From the NCBI GenBank assembly GCA_019425015.1, contig JAHYYJ010000010.1:56903-120902 (forward strand): 64,000 bases of DNA, read 5' to 3'. The DNA is from Collinsella sp. (lineage in GTDB: Bacteria > Actinomycetota > Coriobacteriia > Coriobacteriales > Coriobacteriaceae). Below are positions 41,278-49,998 of this stretch, one piece after another. The notes below the pieces were generated by a model, which saw only the letters and a program-made list of their open reading frames with translations, did no database searches and was not told the origin of the DNA. Position 1 is the stretch's first letter. Each line of letters begins with the position of its first letter. The translations under genes were made by a program, and so were the position numbers.

Positions 41278-41556
41278 ATGGAGCCCGGGCCCTATATCGG
41301 TAGGTACCGGGCGCCCAACCCATGCTTGTCATCCGACGAGCTCGCGCGCGCCGAGAACAGGGACCTTCCTCTGCTCTCGGCCGATGAACTCATCTGGGAG
41401 CGGAAGCGCCTGCTCGATGCTCTTGATGTCTATAGAGAGCAATGGCGGCCATACCGTATATATCTCGGCAGTTTGCCGGGAGTCCCCTTTGACGTCTGGG
41501 CGCGGGCGAGGATTGGGCGCATCGGTCAGACACTTCAAGCAATGTCAACTAAATAA
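41278..41556 (+). CDS. Small hypothetical protein of the mobile element
   Basis: 92 residues. It begins three bases after the ATPase stop. Charged and proline-containing, with EELIWERKRLLDAL-like helices (about 35-50) and no motif I recognise. Its place between the ATPase and MobC suggests an accessory mobilization role. Confidence 0.55.
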   Translation: MEPGPYIGRYRAPNPCLSSDELARAENRDLPLLSADELIWERKRLLDALDVYREQWRPYRIYLGSLPGVPFDVWARARIGRIGQTLQAMSTK

Positions 41557-41570
41557 AGGCAGCGGGGCCG

Positions 41571-41939
41571 ATGTATCGACCCCGCTCGGATTGGATGGCT
41601 ATGACTTCCATGAATGCGCACATCAACGTGAGAATGAGTGAGGCACAGCGTAGGGCTATCGAGAAGAAGGCGGCGACCATGAACATGCCGGCGTCTACCT
41701 TCATGCGCGATGCCGCCCTGCTCTGCGGCGAGAAGCCGGTCAGGGTCGCCGATACGGGGGAGCTTGCCGGCATCAGGACCGAGCTGAAGAAGATCGGCAC
41801 GAATCTCAACCAGGCGGTCCGTGCCCTCAATACCTACGGCCCCGACCCGGTAGTCCTCAACAACCTCAATCGGGCGACTTCAATTGTGTCGACCGCGGTG
41901 GGCTGGGTCAACGACCTGCTTGCCCGCGCAAGGGGGTAG
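41571..41939 (+). CDS. mobC: MobC-family mobilization protein
   Basis: 122 residues. ELKKIGTNLNQAVRALNTYG (about 71-90) is the MobC signature (K-K-I-G-x-N-x-N-Q). The N-terminal part (HINVRMSEAQRRAIEKKA) resembles a ribbon-helix-helix DNA binder. MobC melts or marks oriT for the relaxase. ATG 41571 is used here; ATG 41595 is also possible. Arginine codons are largely AGG, unlike the host genes. Confidence 0.85.
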   Translation: MYRPRSDWMAMTSMNAHINVRMSEAQRRAIEKKAATMNMPASTFMRDAALLCGEKPVRVADTGELAGIRTELKKIGTNLNQAVRALNTYGPDPVVLNNLNRATSIVSTAVGWVNDLLARARG

Positions 41940-41966
41940 GTGGTTCTCGTGAAGGAGAAGCTGGTC

Positions 41967-43853
41967 ATGGCGCTGGTTTTTGCAGTCCTGCTTACCGCGG
42001 GGTTTGCGCCTCTTGTCGCCATTCCCCTCGATTGCGTGATCCTCGGACTCCCAATCGATCTCAGTTCGATTGGATTCACCCTGAGCGTGGATGGCATCAT
42101 TTGGTGGTGGGTCAACGTGGCGCCCCGCTGCATCCCGGGCTGCCTCGCCTCGTTCGCCCTGTTCCTGTCGGTATTCTTGCTCATGCAGCTATCGGCCTCC
42201 TCGAAGGAGCGGGCCGCCGATGGAGGCGTGCTCGGAGAGGCGCGGGTGAAAACGGGGCCCGAGACCATCCGGGGCTCGGAGATTTGGGACGGGCACGGAC
42301 GGCCGAAAAGCAGGGGATTCGTGTACGGGTTTGAGAAGACGTTGTTCGGCTCCAAGTATTTATACGAGCCGGGGCGTCACATGTTCCTCGACGGCTCAAC
42401 GGGCGCTGGAAAATCCAGGTCGTTGTTGATCCCGACAATCGACTTGCTGACGTTTGGGACGGATGACGGGGAATCTAGCCCGCAGACCATCATCGTTTCC
42501 GACGTGAAGAGCGAGCTCATCGAGTTGACGGGCGACGAGCTGGAGCGCCGCGGGTACCGGGTGCTTCTGCTGGATGCCCAGCATCCCGAGAGGAGCGACA
42601 CGTTCAATCCGCTGGAAATGGTCGATAGACTCGCTGGTGAGGGAGATCTATCGGGGGCGGAGCAGTCCGCGGACGCCGTGGCCCGTACGCTCATCGCCGG
42701 GGAGAGCGATGCGAAGGCGAACCACTGGACGGAATCCGCGCGGTCGCTGCTCGCGGCGACAATCCTTCTGACCGTGCTGGATGGGGGCTGCCCGCGGAGT
42801 TGCAGGCACCTCGCGACGGTCTACCACATCATATGCTCGGGGACGGAGGGGGCCGGCGAGGACCCGTGTGAACCGCTGAAGAGATTGTTCCGCGCCCTGC
42901 CGCAGGGGCATCCTGCCCGCTCGCGTGCCTCGCAGTTCATCTCGAGCGGCGGCAACGAGCTGAGGAGTATCGTCTCCACGCTCAAGGTCAACCTGAGGAT
43001 TTACGCTTCAGCGCCGATTGCGCGCATGACCTCGGGCAATGATATCGACCCGAGGAGAATCCTGAGCGAGAAGACCGCGCTGTTCCTCCATGTGATGGAC
43101 GAGGGCTCTCCCTACAACGCGATCGCGGCGGTCCTGTTCGAACAGCTTTATGCCGCCGTATATTCCATCGCGGACGCAACTGGTGGAAAGTTGCCGAGGC
43201 CGGTGTCAATCCTCGGTGACGAATGGGGGAACCTGCCCAAGGTTGAGTGTCTGCCGAGCCTTCTCAGCCTCGGACGTTCGTACGACCTATTCTGGATGGG
43301 CGCGGTTCAGAACATCTCTCAGTTGAACAAGTACGGCGAGCGTGACGGGCGGAAGAAGATCCTGGCGAACTGCGGTGTCAAGGTCGCCATGAAGCTGGGC
43401 GAAGCCGAGGACCGCCAGTATTTCACCGAGCTGGCCGGGAAGACGACGCGGCACACCATGGGAACCAGCTCGAGCAGGGGACCTTCGGGCGGCACGGGGT
43501 CGACATCCTACAGCGAGCACGCCGATGACCTGATCCATTCTTGGGAGTGGACGGAGATGTCCCCCGACAAGGACGGTGTCATCGTGGTTAAGTCTGCGGA
43601 GAACGGTGTGGGCAGGGAGCACGCGGGGTGCTTCCGCGCTCCCGTCTGCGATTGCACGCGGATGCCGACGAAAGAGCATTTCGATCTGGGGACGCGTGAG
43701 CACGAGACGGCCAAGAGGAAGGAATACCAGGCCAGGCTGATGTCAAGGCGAGCGGGTCGGGGGGACGGCGTCGATCTCTGGACTCCCGAATTCGTGGAAG
43801 AGCCTGCGGAGGTGCCTGCCGCCGAAGGATGGTCCGGCCTCTTCATCGACTGA
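41967..43853 (+). CDS. VirD4/TraG-type conjugative coupling protein
   Basis: About 628 residues from ATG 41967, with AAGGAG nine bases upstream; GTG 41940 and 41949 are alternatives. Two N-terminal membrane helices (about 2-25 and 52-73) precede the hexameric ATPase. FLDGSTGAGKSRSLLIPTI is Walker A, and VSILGDEWGNLPKV is Walker B. IIVSDVKSELIELTGDELERRGY is the TraG motif after Walker A. It brings the relaxase-DNA complex to a type IV secretion channel. No channel genes are in the element. Confidence 0.93.
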   Translation: MALVFAVLLTAGFAPLVAIPLDCVILGLPIDLSSIGFTLSVDGIIWWWVNVAPRCIPGCLASFALFLSVFLLMQLSASSKERAADGGVLGEARVKTGPETIRGSEIWDGHGRPKSRGFVYGFEKTLFGSKYLYEPGRHMFLDGSTGAGKSRSLLIPTIDLLTFGTDDGESSPQTIIVSDVKSELIELTGDELERRGYRVLLLDAQHPERSDTFNPLEMVDRLAGEGDLSGAEQSADAVARTLIAGESDAKANHWTESARSLLAATILLTVLDGGCPRSCRHLATVYHIICSGTEGAGEDPCEPLKRLFRALPQGHPARSRASQFISSGGNELRSIVSTLKVNLRIYASAPIARMTSGNDIDPRRILSEKTALFLHVMDEGSPYNAIAAVLFEQLYAAVYSIADATGGKLPRPVSILGDEWGNLPKVECLPSLLSLGRSYDLFWMGAVQNISQLNKYGERDGRKKILANCGVKVAMKLGEAEDRQYFTELAGKTTRHTMGTSSSRGPSGGTGSTSYSEHADDLIHSWEWTEMSPDKDGVIVVKSAENGVGREHAGCFRAPVCDCTRMPTKEHFDLGTREHETAKRKEYQARLMSRRAGRGDGVDLWTPEFVEEPAEVPAAEGWSGLFID

Positions 43854-43879
43854 CGGCGGCTTTTGAAGGGAGTTGGAAA

Positions 43880-44815
43880 ATGACCGCAATCAAGCAGACG
43901 AGCGTCATGAGCAGGGAGCACCTCCGAAACCTCAAGCGGTATTTCGATTGGGACAGGGAGAAAGTCTTGGACCACGATACCCAGCACATCATCGATGAGG
44001 GCCGCTGGTTCGAGGAGATGGACGCTACCCGGGAGGCGGCCGGGCACAACCGGCCCGGAAAGCAGGGCGCAAGGTGCACGTACATGCAGCATCAGGTGAT
44101 CGGTTTCAACCCGGACGAGTGCTCCTGCAACGGCGGGCCGATGACGCCTTCGCGTTGCATGGAGTACGCGAGGGACTACATCGCCAGGCGCTATCCCAAC
44201 CAGGAGGTCGTGATTGTGCTGCATGAGGAAAGATGCAGGTCGGATGGATCGGCCCGATTCGCCGCTCATCTCGCCATCAATAGGACGGACCTCGAGACGG
44301 GGCGGCGCCTGAACGACGGGCCGGCGAGGGCGGCGGCGAAATCCCGTGTGAGGACGGTGAAGGACCTCGATGCGGAGTACGGCCTGAGACAGCTCGAAAG
44401 GGGCCTCTCGAACTCGAAGGTGCACGCGCGCCAGCCCGGTCGCGAGGAGCGCGAGATGGCAAAGAAGGGGCGATCCGACAAATCCGAGAACGCAAGGGTC
44501 CGAGCGATTGTTGCCCAGAGGGCGGAGGAGGTCGGGAGGCTCAAGGGCTGTCCCGACCGCTTCGGAGAGTTTGCAAGGCGGTTGGAATCGGATGGGATCG
44601 AGATCGCCCGATCCAAGCGGGGGGCGCTGCAGTACCGCTATCACTCGGAGTCCCTCGGCAAGACGAGGAAGATCAATGGCGCGAGGCTCGGCTACGCCGT
44701 CAACCGCTCGACCGGGCGGATCATGAGGTTCACGGCAAGGGGTATCGACCTTGCCATGCGCGCCGCCTGGGAGCTCGCCCGCGAGGGTGCGGATGACGGA
44801 AGAGGCCGGGACTGA
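43880..44815 (+). CDS. Relaxase (MobA/VirD2 family)
   Basis: 311 residues from ATG 43880 (GGAG upstream). HQVIGFNPDECSC and EVVIVLHEERC followed by FAAHLAINRTDLETGRRL match relaxase motifs II and III, where histidines hold the metal. A tyrosine early in the protein, such as Y in LKRYFDWDRE, may be the nicking residue, but I cannot be certain. The C-terminal third is basic. Shorter than most relaxases. It cuts oriT and leads the strand into the recipient. Confidence 0.82.
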   Translation: MTAIKQTSVMSREHLRNLKRYFDWDREKVLDHDTQHIIDEGRWFEEMDATREAAGHNRPGKQGARCTYMQHQVIGFNPDECSCNGGPMTPSRCMEYARDYIARRYPNQEVVIVLHEERCRSDGSARFAAHLAINRTDLETGRRLNDGPARAAAKSRVRTVKDLDAEYGLRQLERGLSNSKVHARQPGREEREMAKKGRSDKSENARVRAIVAQRAEEVGRLKGCPDRFGEFARRLESDGIEIARSKRGALQYRYHSESLGKTRKINGARLGYAVNRSTGRIMRFTARGIDLAMRAAWELAREGADDGRGRD

Positions 44816-44831
44816 CTTTCATATCTGGGGT

Positions 44832-45259
44832 CCGTGCAACAGCCGGCAAGGCTGTTGCACGGTTCTGCGGGAGCGACTTCGGAGCGGTTCGCACATCCCG
44901 GCTTCGGCCGGGCAAGATATTCCGTTGCACGGAATACATATCTTGCATGTCCCGAGAAACGTAGGCCGAACCGGCCGGAGTGCAACGGGACAGGTGAGCG
45001 GAGGTGCAGTGATGGCGACCCATGGGAGCCATCGAACGGAGCCGGAGCGAGAGCCGGCGGGGCGTGACACGGCGGTGCAATCGCGAGTTGAAGCCGAGTG
45101 ATTGGCCCGCCGTTCACGGCTCGCCGGCGGCAGCCCGGGGTTCCAAGGGGATTCATCCCTTTGGCGCGCAGGGGTCCGGGGATGGCGCGAGACATCCCCG
45201 TGAAACGCCGCGAGGGGCACGCCGTCGCCGGCGTGTCCGGGCGGATTGTCGGCCCGATG
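44832..45259. other. Non-coding region with hairpins; candidate oriT
   Basis: No gene between the relaxase and the 45260 gene. A perfect 13-bp hairpin CCGTGCAACAGCC / GGCTGTTGCACGG stands at 44832-44862. A second symmetry, AAGATATTCCG / CGGAATACATATCTT, lies near 44911-44945, with CGGCTTCGGCCG between them. Such clustered repeats next to mob genes are typical of a transfer origin, but no known nick sequence is recognised. From about 45000 the DNA is GC-rich with GGAGCGG-like repeats. Confidence 0.45.
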
Positions 45260-45862
45260 CTATTCCGCCCCGGCCATGTAGACCGTTCGGCCCGTCTCGC
45301 AGTCGATGGTCTCGGCGTCCCCGAAACCGACCCGGACGGCCGCCCATCCGCAGGCGGCTGCCAGCGCGTCGGCCTCGGACCTCGCGGCGGCGATGATGCG
45401 CTCGAGCTCGGCCGAGCCCGCCGGCGCGGTCCCCACCTCGAACGCGCCGCCGTCGCCGCCCGACTCGTACTCGACGACGACCGTCGAGCCGAGCGCCTCC
45501 TCGAGGGCCTCGAGCTGGCCGCCCATACTCTCGAGGGCGTGCCCGGCGACCGTGGCCAGCTGGTAGCGGGCCATCCCGGACGCCGCCGAGCGGTCGGCTA
45601 TCCGGACCGTGCCGGCGGCCTCGAGCGCCTCGAGGAGCGCCGCGGGGACCGCGGCGTCGACGGCGATGTTGCCGCGCCCGCGGCACCACTCTGCCGCCGC
45701 CGGCACGTTTGCCGTGAGCACGCCCCACTCGGCCATATAGCCGTCGGCGTGAGGGTCCGTGGCGTCGAGGAGGAGGACGGCCAGGCCGCCGCCCACGTAC
45801 TCATCGGCCACGAGGGCGAGGCGGACCGCCTCGCCCATGGAGTCGAACTCGACCGTGACCAT
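45260..45862 (-). CDS. DUF4313-like protein of the mobile element
   Basis: 200 residues. VTVEFDSMGEAVRLALVADEYVGGGLAVLLL at the N-terminus and WGVLTANVP then MARYQLATV resemble DUF4313 proteins found on actinobacterial and Firmicutes conjugative elements. The C-terminal half is an Ala/Glu-rich domain not typical of DUF4313. Function unknown. It follows the DUF2958-like gene after four bases and shares its transcript. Confidence 0.6.
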   Translation of the reverse strand: MVTVEFDSMGEAVRLALVADEYVGGGLAVLLLDATDPHADGYMAEWGVLTANVPAAAEWCRGRGNIAVDAAVPAALLEALEAAGTVRIADRSAASGMARYQLATVAGHALESMGGQLEALEEALGSTVVVEYESGGDGGAFEVGTAPAGSAELERIIAAARSEADALAAACGWAAVRVGFGDAETIDCETGRTVYMAGAE

Positions 45863-45866
45863 GCGG

Positions 45867-46166
45867 CTACCTCCTCCTGACGGCGCTGAGCGGCTTCGGG
45901 GAGAAGTGCTCGTCGCGCTCGACGGCGGCGAACCCCATCTGGCGGTTCAGCTCGGCCATCTCCTTGATGCTGAAGTAGCCGAGCTCGTCGTCGTAGCCCT
46001 CGACGAGGCCGAACGCCTCGTCCGTTCCGTCGAACTCGAGCAGCCACCAGTCCCATCCGTTCACGCACGAGAAGTAGTGGGCGTAGACCGTGGGGTCCTC
46101 CGCCCCGTCCTGCCCGTAGAGCCTCGGCGCCGTCTTGGCGATTTCCTCGGTCATCAGCTGCTGCAT
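45867..46166 (-). CDS. DUF2958-like protein of the mobile element
   Basis: 99 residues from ATG 46166, with GGAGG five bases upstream. The core pattern (LYGQDG, then AHYFSCVNGWDWWLLEFDGTD, FGLVEGYDDELGYFSIKEM, ERDEHFSPKPLS) matches DUF2958: a Y/D-rich start, W-x-W, FGLVEG and LGYFS. The family is common on plasmids and integrative elements and its role is unknown. The longer open frame upstream has no start signal. Confidence 0.75.
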   Translation of the reverse strand: MQQLMTEEIAKTAPRLYGQDGAEDPTVYAHYFSCVNGWDWWLLEFDGTDEAFGLVEGYDDELGYFSIKEMAELNRQMGFAAVERDEHFSPKPLSAVRRR

Positions 46167-46477
46167 GTCTTCCTCCGTTCCGGGCACGCGGCCCTCAACA
46201 TCTCGCCCCTGCGGGCAAAGCCGAATGGCGACGCCGCGCGTCGTCGTCGGCTTTGCTCCCTGCAAAGCCGCACCGGAGCGAAGACGGGTCAAGGGAGGTC
46301 CATGACGACCTCCACCAACCGGAGCGGAGCGGAGGTTTGTGCGGGGTCTCATGGGCCCCCTTGACGCGGCGTAGCGGAGGTGCCACCCGGCCGCGGGGCC
46401 GTGGCCATTTCCCGGCGTATGCCGACAAAATGCCGCTATCCTGTTCACACCTATCGACGATACGGCTAGGAGCCCAA
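46167..46477. other. Non-coding GC-rich spacer in the mobile element
   Basis: About 310 bases without a credible gene. GCAAAGCCGA (46215-46224) pairs with TCGGCTTTGC (46247-46256), and GGAGGTC / GACCTCC forms another small palindrome near 46294. It separates the leftward DUF genes from the rightward ones, so promoters in both directions should lie here. Confidence 0.45.
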
Positions 46478-46687
46478 ATGAACGATCGGATCGACCATCT
46501 CATCTATGAGCTCAGGTGCCTGGAGGGCGCTATGACCCTTGCGTGCCGGGATTTCACTGGCACGGAGGACCCCTGTGTCGCGCACTTCTGCCAGTCGCTG
46601 CACAGAATCGTCGAGGATCTTTATGAGGCGAACGGCGGAGATCCCCGTTACGCCTCATCGGTTAAAGAGACCTCGCAGCCGCGATAG
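46478..46687 (+). CDS. Small hypothetical protein
   Basis: 69 residues from ATG 46478, with AGGAG upstream. LIYELRCLEGAMTLACRDFTG is amphipathic and helical. No motif recognised. I accept it because of the clear ribosome site and normal composition, although coding status is not certain. Confidence 0.5.
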   Translation: MNDRIDHLIYELRCLEGAMTLACRDFTGTEDPCVAHFCQSLHRIVEDLYEANGGDPRYASSVKETSQPR

Positions 46688-46888
46688 TCCCGGTGAAACG
46701 ACAATAGGTCCAACGTCTTCGGTCTCGAACAAATCTGCAAAACGAATGCTGATGGAGCCAGCGACGAGTCGGGGAAACCCGCGCTGTTGGCCGTTCATCT
46801 CTATTCTTACGGCAGCCTATTCCCGATCGCCCAGGTGCTTCCGACGGATATACTGTGACCAACTGCCATTTCTGTGTTGGGAAGATTC

Positions 46889-47839
46889 ATGAAGCACTTC
46901 AAGCTTGTTCCTGCCGCAGCCTTCTTGGCCGTGGCCCTTCTGGGGGCATCCGCCGCAAACGGCGCCCCCTATTTCGCCGACCCCAACCCGGCCTCGCTCG
47001 GCTCCGTGAGCGTTAGCGCCGACAGGGTCTCCGTGGGCGGGACCGTCACCGTCTCGTACGACGTGACCGACCCCGACGGCGTGGCCTCGGTCAGCCCCGA
47101 GGTTATCGACTGCGACCCCGCGACCGCCGGCGCGGACTCCGCGCCCACCGGCTACCAATCGTCGGCGGACACCGCGAAATCGTTCGGCATCACCTACGAC
47201 TCGACCTCCAGGCCCGGCAGGCGCTGGCTCGCGGCCCTGACCGTCAGGGACCGCGCCGGCTACGTGACCACCTTCTACGACGAGTCCTACGCCAGGGCGA
47301 AGGGCCTCACCGGCGTCCCCACGGCCGACTTCTCAAAAGTGACGTGGGAGATAGTCTCCCCGGACCAAGCTCCCGTCTATAAAGAGCTCGATACCGCATC
47401 CCATGTGTATTTCCGGGGTTCGGGCACCGGTCTGCGTTTTAGGTTCGATGGGCCCTTTGAGCAGTTCAGCTATCTGGCGGTGGACGGAGCGGCTGTGGAC
47501 CCCTCGAACTATTCGGTCAAGAGCGGAAGCACGATCATCGAGCTTTCCCCCGCCTATCTCGCTACCCTCCCGACCGGATCCCATGACCTGAAGGTCCTCT
47601 ACAGGGACGGCGGCACGGCGACGACCTCGTTCGCCATCTCCGGAAAACCCGAGAGTTCGAACGAGCAGGACGCAGGCAAGGGCAACGTCAAGCCGTCCGA
47701 ACGGGCCTCAGTCCTCGAGAACGGACCGGCGCTCGCTCGAACCGGCGACTGCACAGGTTTCACCATCGTTTCGATGCTGATTACCGCGGCCGCGTTGCTC
47801 GCCGCTTCCGCGCTTCTGAAAAAGCATTTCGGGGCCTAG
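46889..47839 (+). CDS. Secreted, probably wall-anchored surface protein
   Basis: 316 residues from ATG 46889. The signal peptide spans about 1-26 (FKLVPAAAFLAVALLGASAANG). A first Ig-like domain follows (about 30-120, VSVGGTVTVSYDVTDPDGVASV). The domain at about 155-250 (RFRFDGPFEQFSYLAVDG, then VKSGSTIIELSPAYLATLPTG) resembles the X2-type beta module of surface proteins. The C-terminus is LARTGD, a hydrophobic helix, and LKKHFGA, which is an LPxTG-like sortase signal. It is cargo of the mobile element and may change adhesion. GGGAAG precedes the ATG. Confidence 0.78.
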   Translation: MKHFKLVPAAAFLAVALLGASAANGAPYFADPNPASLGSVSVSADRVSVGGTVTVSYDVTDPDGVASVSPEVIDCDPATAGADSAPTGYQSSADTAKSFGITYDSTSRPGRRWLAALTVRDRAGYVTTFYDESYARAKGLTGVPTADFSKVTWEIVSPDQAPVYKELDTASHVYFRGSGTGLRFRFDGPFEQFSYLAVDGAAVDPSNYSVKSGSTIIELSPAYLATLPTGSHDLKVLYRDGGTATTSFAISGKPESSNEQDAGKGNVKPSERASVLENGPALARTGDCTGFTIVSMLITAAALLAASALLKKHFGA

Positions 47840-47880
47840 CGTCATCGGACTCTCGTCCGGCACCCGAGAGATTCATCTGG

Positions 47881-47919
47881 AATCGCCCCCGTCCGTCTTT
47901 CGCGAACGGGGGCGATTTC
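47881..47919. terminator. Hairpin between the converging surface-protein and DUF262 genes
   Basis: AATCGCCCCCGT pairs exactly with ACGGGGGCGATT (47881-47892 with 47906-47917). TTTC follows on the plus strand. Confidence 0.7.
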
Positions 47920-47958
47920 ATGCGGCTTCGCCCTTTTCGGCGTGACGGCTACCGCCCC

Positions 47959-49998
47959 CTACTCGCGCACCTCGAAAGCGATGTCCGACTGCTCGATTGA
48001 CTCGACCTTGTCGACGATCCTGCGAAGGGTCTCCATCTTGTTGGAGGTCGAGCAGCCGGGGTCGTACCAGACACCTCCCCCGATTTCAAAACCGTAATCC
48101 AGGGGTTCGGTCGAGAAATACCTCGACGGGTACTTCCCGCTCGTGACAACCCCCCTTACCGCATGGGGGTCTTCCGCATAGATGCGGGGCAGGAGCCCCT
48201 CCATGGCCTCGACCCACGTCTTCGCTGCCATCCGCTCCCCGCGGAAGGAATAGGCCGTTACTTTGCGCCCGGTGAACTCGAACCCGCTATCGAGCGCATG
48301 GCTCTCGCGCAGAGCCTCTTTGGGCGAGTACGCGCTTTCGGGCATCGGCCAGAACTCAAGGAACTTCTTCCAAATCCTTCCGCGCCGCCGCTCGATCTCG
48401 GGAATGGTCCATGAGCCGCAGAGGGACACGATCCGATTGAGCCTAAGGCCGCTCTCCTTGAAGCCGTGGTCCCTGTCCCGCTTGTCCTTGAACGGATTGT
48501 TCGAGTATTGCGAGTTGTAGCCCGTGAGTGTGAGGTTGCCGATGGTGTTCACGTAGGCGGTGTGGACCTCGTCGTCGACGAGGTAGCCGAGATCCTCCCT
48601 CCACTGCTCGCTCAGGGTCTGAGGCATGATGTGCTCGACGGTGAGCACGCCCTCCTCCATCATCCCGACAACATCGATGCGTTCGACACTGTCCCCGTTC
48701 TCAAGCCTGTCGTAGAGGTAGAAGCGCTTGCGGTCGATGTGGTAGAAATCACGCCACTCGAAGCAGCGCTCGAACTCATCGTCTCTCGGCAGGAGGCCGG
48801 CACCCTCACGCCGCAGCAGGGAGTACTTGAGGGCGTTGGCGTAGCCCTGACCGTCCTCAAGGCCCTTGGCCGCCTCCCAGTGGAGGGTCTCGAACACTTT
48901 GTTGAGTGCGTTTGTGGGCATCTTGCAGACCCAGCGCCTGAATACGTACGTCTCCACAGCGGAAAGTGACTCGACGAGCTCCTCCTCAACGATGTCCCCG
49001 TCTTCGTATGTCGCCAGGGCGCTCATCAGGAACGGTGTCATCACGCCCATGTCGAGGAGCCCGAGCCGCCTCAGCACGGCATCGACTTTAGCGGAGCCGC
49101 AGGACGCCTCGCCTACCTCTCGGCAGAGGGTGGAGTAGCGGAGCATGTCGTCCAGCAGGTCAACAGTGCTCCTGGTCGCGGCATACCTCCTAAACTCGGG
49201 ATAGACGCGCGCGATGACCGGCGTCCTCCTGGTCATGCAGGTGAGAAAGTCGCGGATGAAGGAGCTCGTGTCGTAACCGCAGTTCAGCTCGATGGGGTTC
49301 CAGTACTTCCGGTAATAGGCATCTTGGTCGGCCTCGGGAAGATCCATGAGAATGTAGTTGCGGATCTTGTCGCCCTCGGAGAGTGCGAGGCCCGTCGAGT
49401 TGAGGCTCTCGAAGATGAGCTGCGCGTTGTCGTCGCCTTCGAGTCTGATATCGATGACTGTGAGCGCCTTGACTGCCTCGCGGAGCTCTTCGGAGGTCAG
49501 GCCTGTAGCCCCGATCCGTTCGAGCAGGTATCGGTAGTTCTCGGTAACGTTCGAACCCTCAACGAGGTTATCGGCATCCCCGTCGATAACTTTCTTGAAG
49601 GCCTCCTGGTCGCCCTTCACCAGTTTGAGTTTGAGCTTCTCGACCTCGTCGTACTCGTCGATGAGCCACTCGCGCCTGATGCGGTCGGCGGTCTTCTTCG
49701 GGCCGGCGGATGCGATGTTGCCCTCCTCGGTCTGCTTGACCAGAGCCGCCAAGAGGATGAACACCGTCGTCACGCGTTGCTGGCCGTCTATGAGCACTCT
49801 GCGCTCCATATCGGCCTTGGAGACGATGCTCCCGAAGAAATGGGAGGAGCGGCCCTCTTCGACGACCTCTTCCAAGTCATCGAAGAGGCGTGCGCATTGC
49901 TCTCGTTTCCAATCGTAGTTTCGCTGGTAGACGGGTATGACGAACCTCGTCTCCGCCCCTTGGAGCATCTTTACCAGCGGCTTCGCGTCTCCTCGCAT
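47959..49998 (-). CDS. GmrSD-like DUF262/DUF1524 restriction protein
   Basis: 679 residues. The DUF262 half starts IPVYQRNYDWKREQCARL (about 21-38) and has RRVLIDGQQRVTTVFIL (about 66-82); DGQQR is the nucleotide-handling motif of GmrS. The C-terminal DUF1524 half has an HNH-type nuclease: VEHIMPQTLSEQWRED, then NTIGNLTLTGYNSQYSNNPF, the H-x-x-P...N...N pattern. Such proteins cut modified or phage DNA (type IV restriction; SspE and BrxU are relatives). Its ATG follows the stop of the restriction-methylase gene with no gap, so the two are co-translated. Confidence 0.88.
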   Translation of the reverse strand: MRGDAKPLVKMLQGAETRFVIPVYQRNYDWKREQCARLFDDLEEVVEEGRSSHFFGSIVSKADMERRVLIDGQQRVTTVFILLAALVKQTEEGNIASAGPKKTADRIRREWLIDEYDEVEKLKLKLVKGDQEAFKKVIDGDADNLVEGSNVTENYRYLLERIGATGLTSEELREAVKALTVIDIRLEGDDNAQLIFESLNSTGLALSEGDKIRNYILMDLPEADQDAYYRKYWNPIELNCGYDTSSFIRDFLTCMTRRTPVIARVYPEFRRYAATRSTVDLLDDMLRYSTLCREVGEASCGSAKVDAVLRRLGLLDMGVMTPFLMSALATYEDGDIVEEELVESLSAVETYVFRRWVCKMPTNALNKVFETLHWEAAKGLEDGQGYANALKYSLLRREGAGLLPRDDEFERCFEWRDFYHIDRKRFYLYDRLENGDSVERIDVVGMMEEGVLTVEHIMPQTLSEQWREDLGYLVDDEVHTAYVNTIGNLTLTGYNSQYSNNPFKDKRDRDHGFKESGLRLNRIVSLCGSWTIPEIERRRGRIWKKFLEFWPMPESAYSPKEALRESHALDSGFEFTGRKVTAYSFRGERMAAKTWVEAMEGLLPRIYAEDPHAVRGVVTSGKYPSRYFSTEPLDYGFEIGGGVWYDPGCSTSNKMETLRRIVDKVESIEQSDIAFEVRE

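Noticed and set aside
44692..45220. Several overlapping frames after the relaxase gene
   Set aside because: All lie in hairpin-rich, GC-rich DNA, lack ribosome sites and read as Arg/Pro/Ser mixtures typical of shadows.
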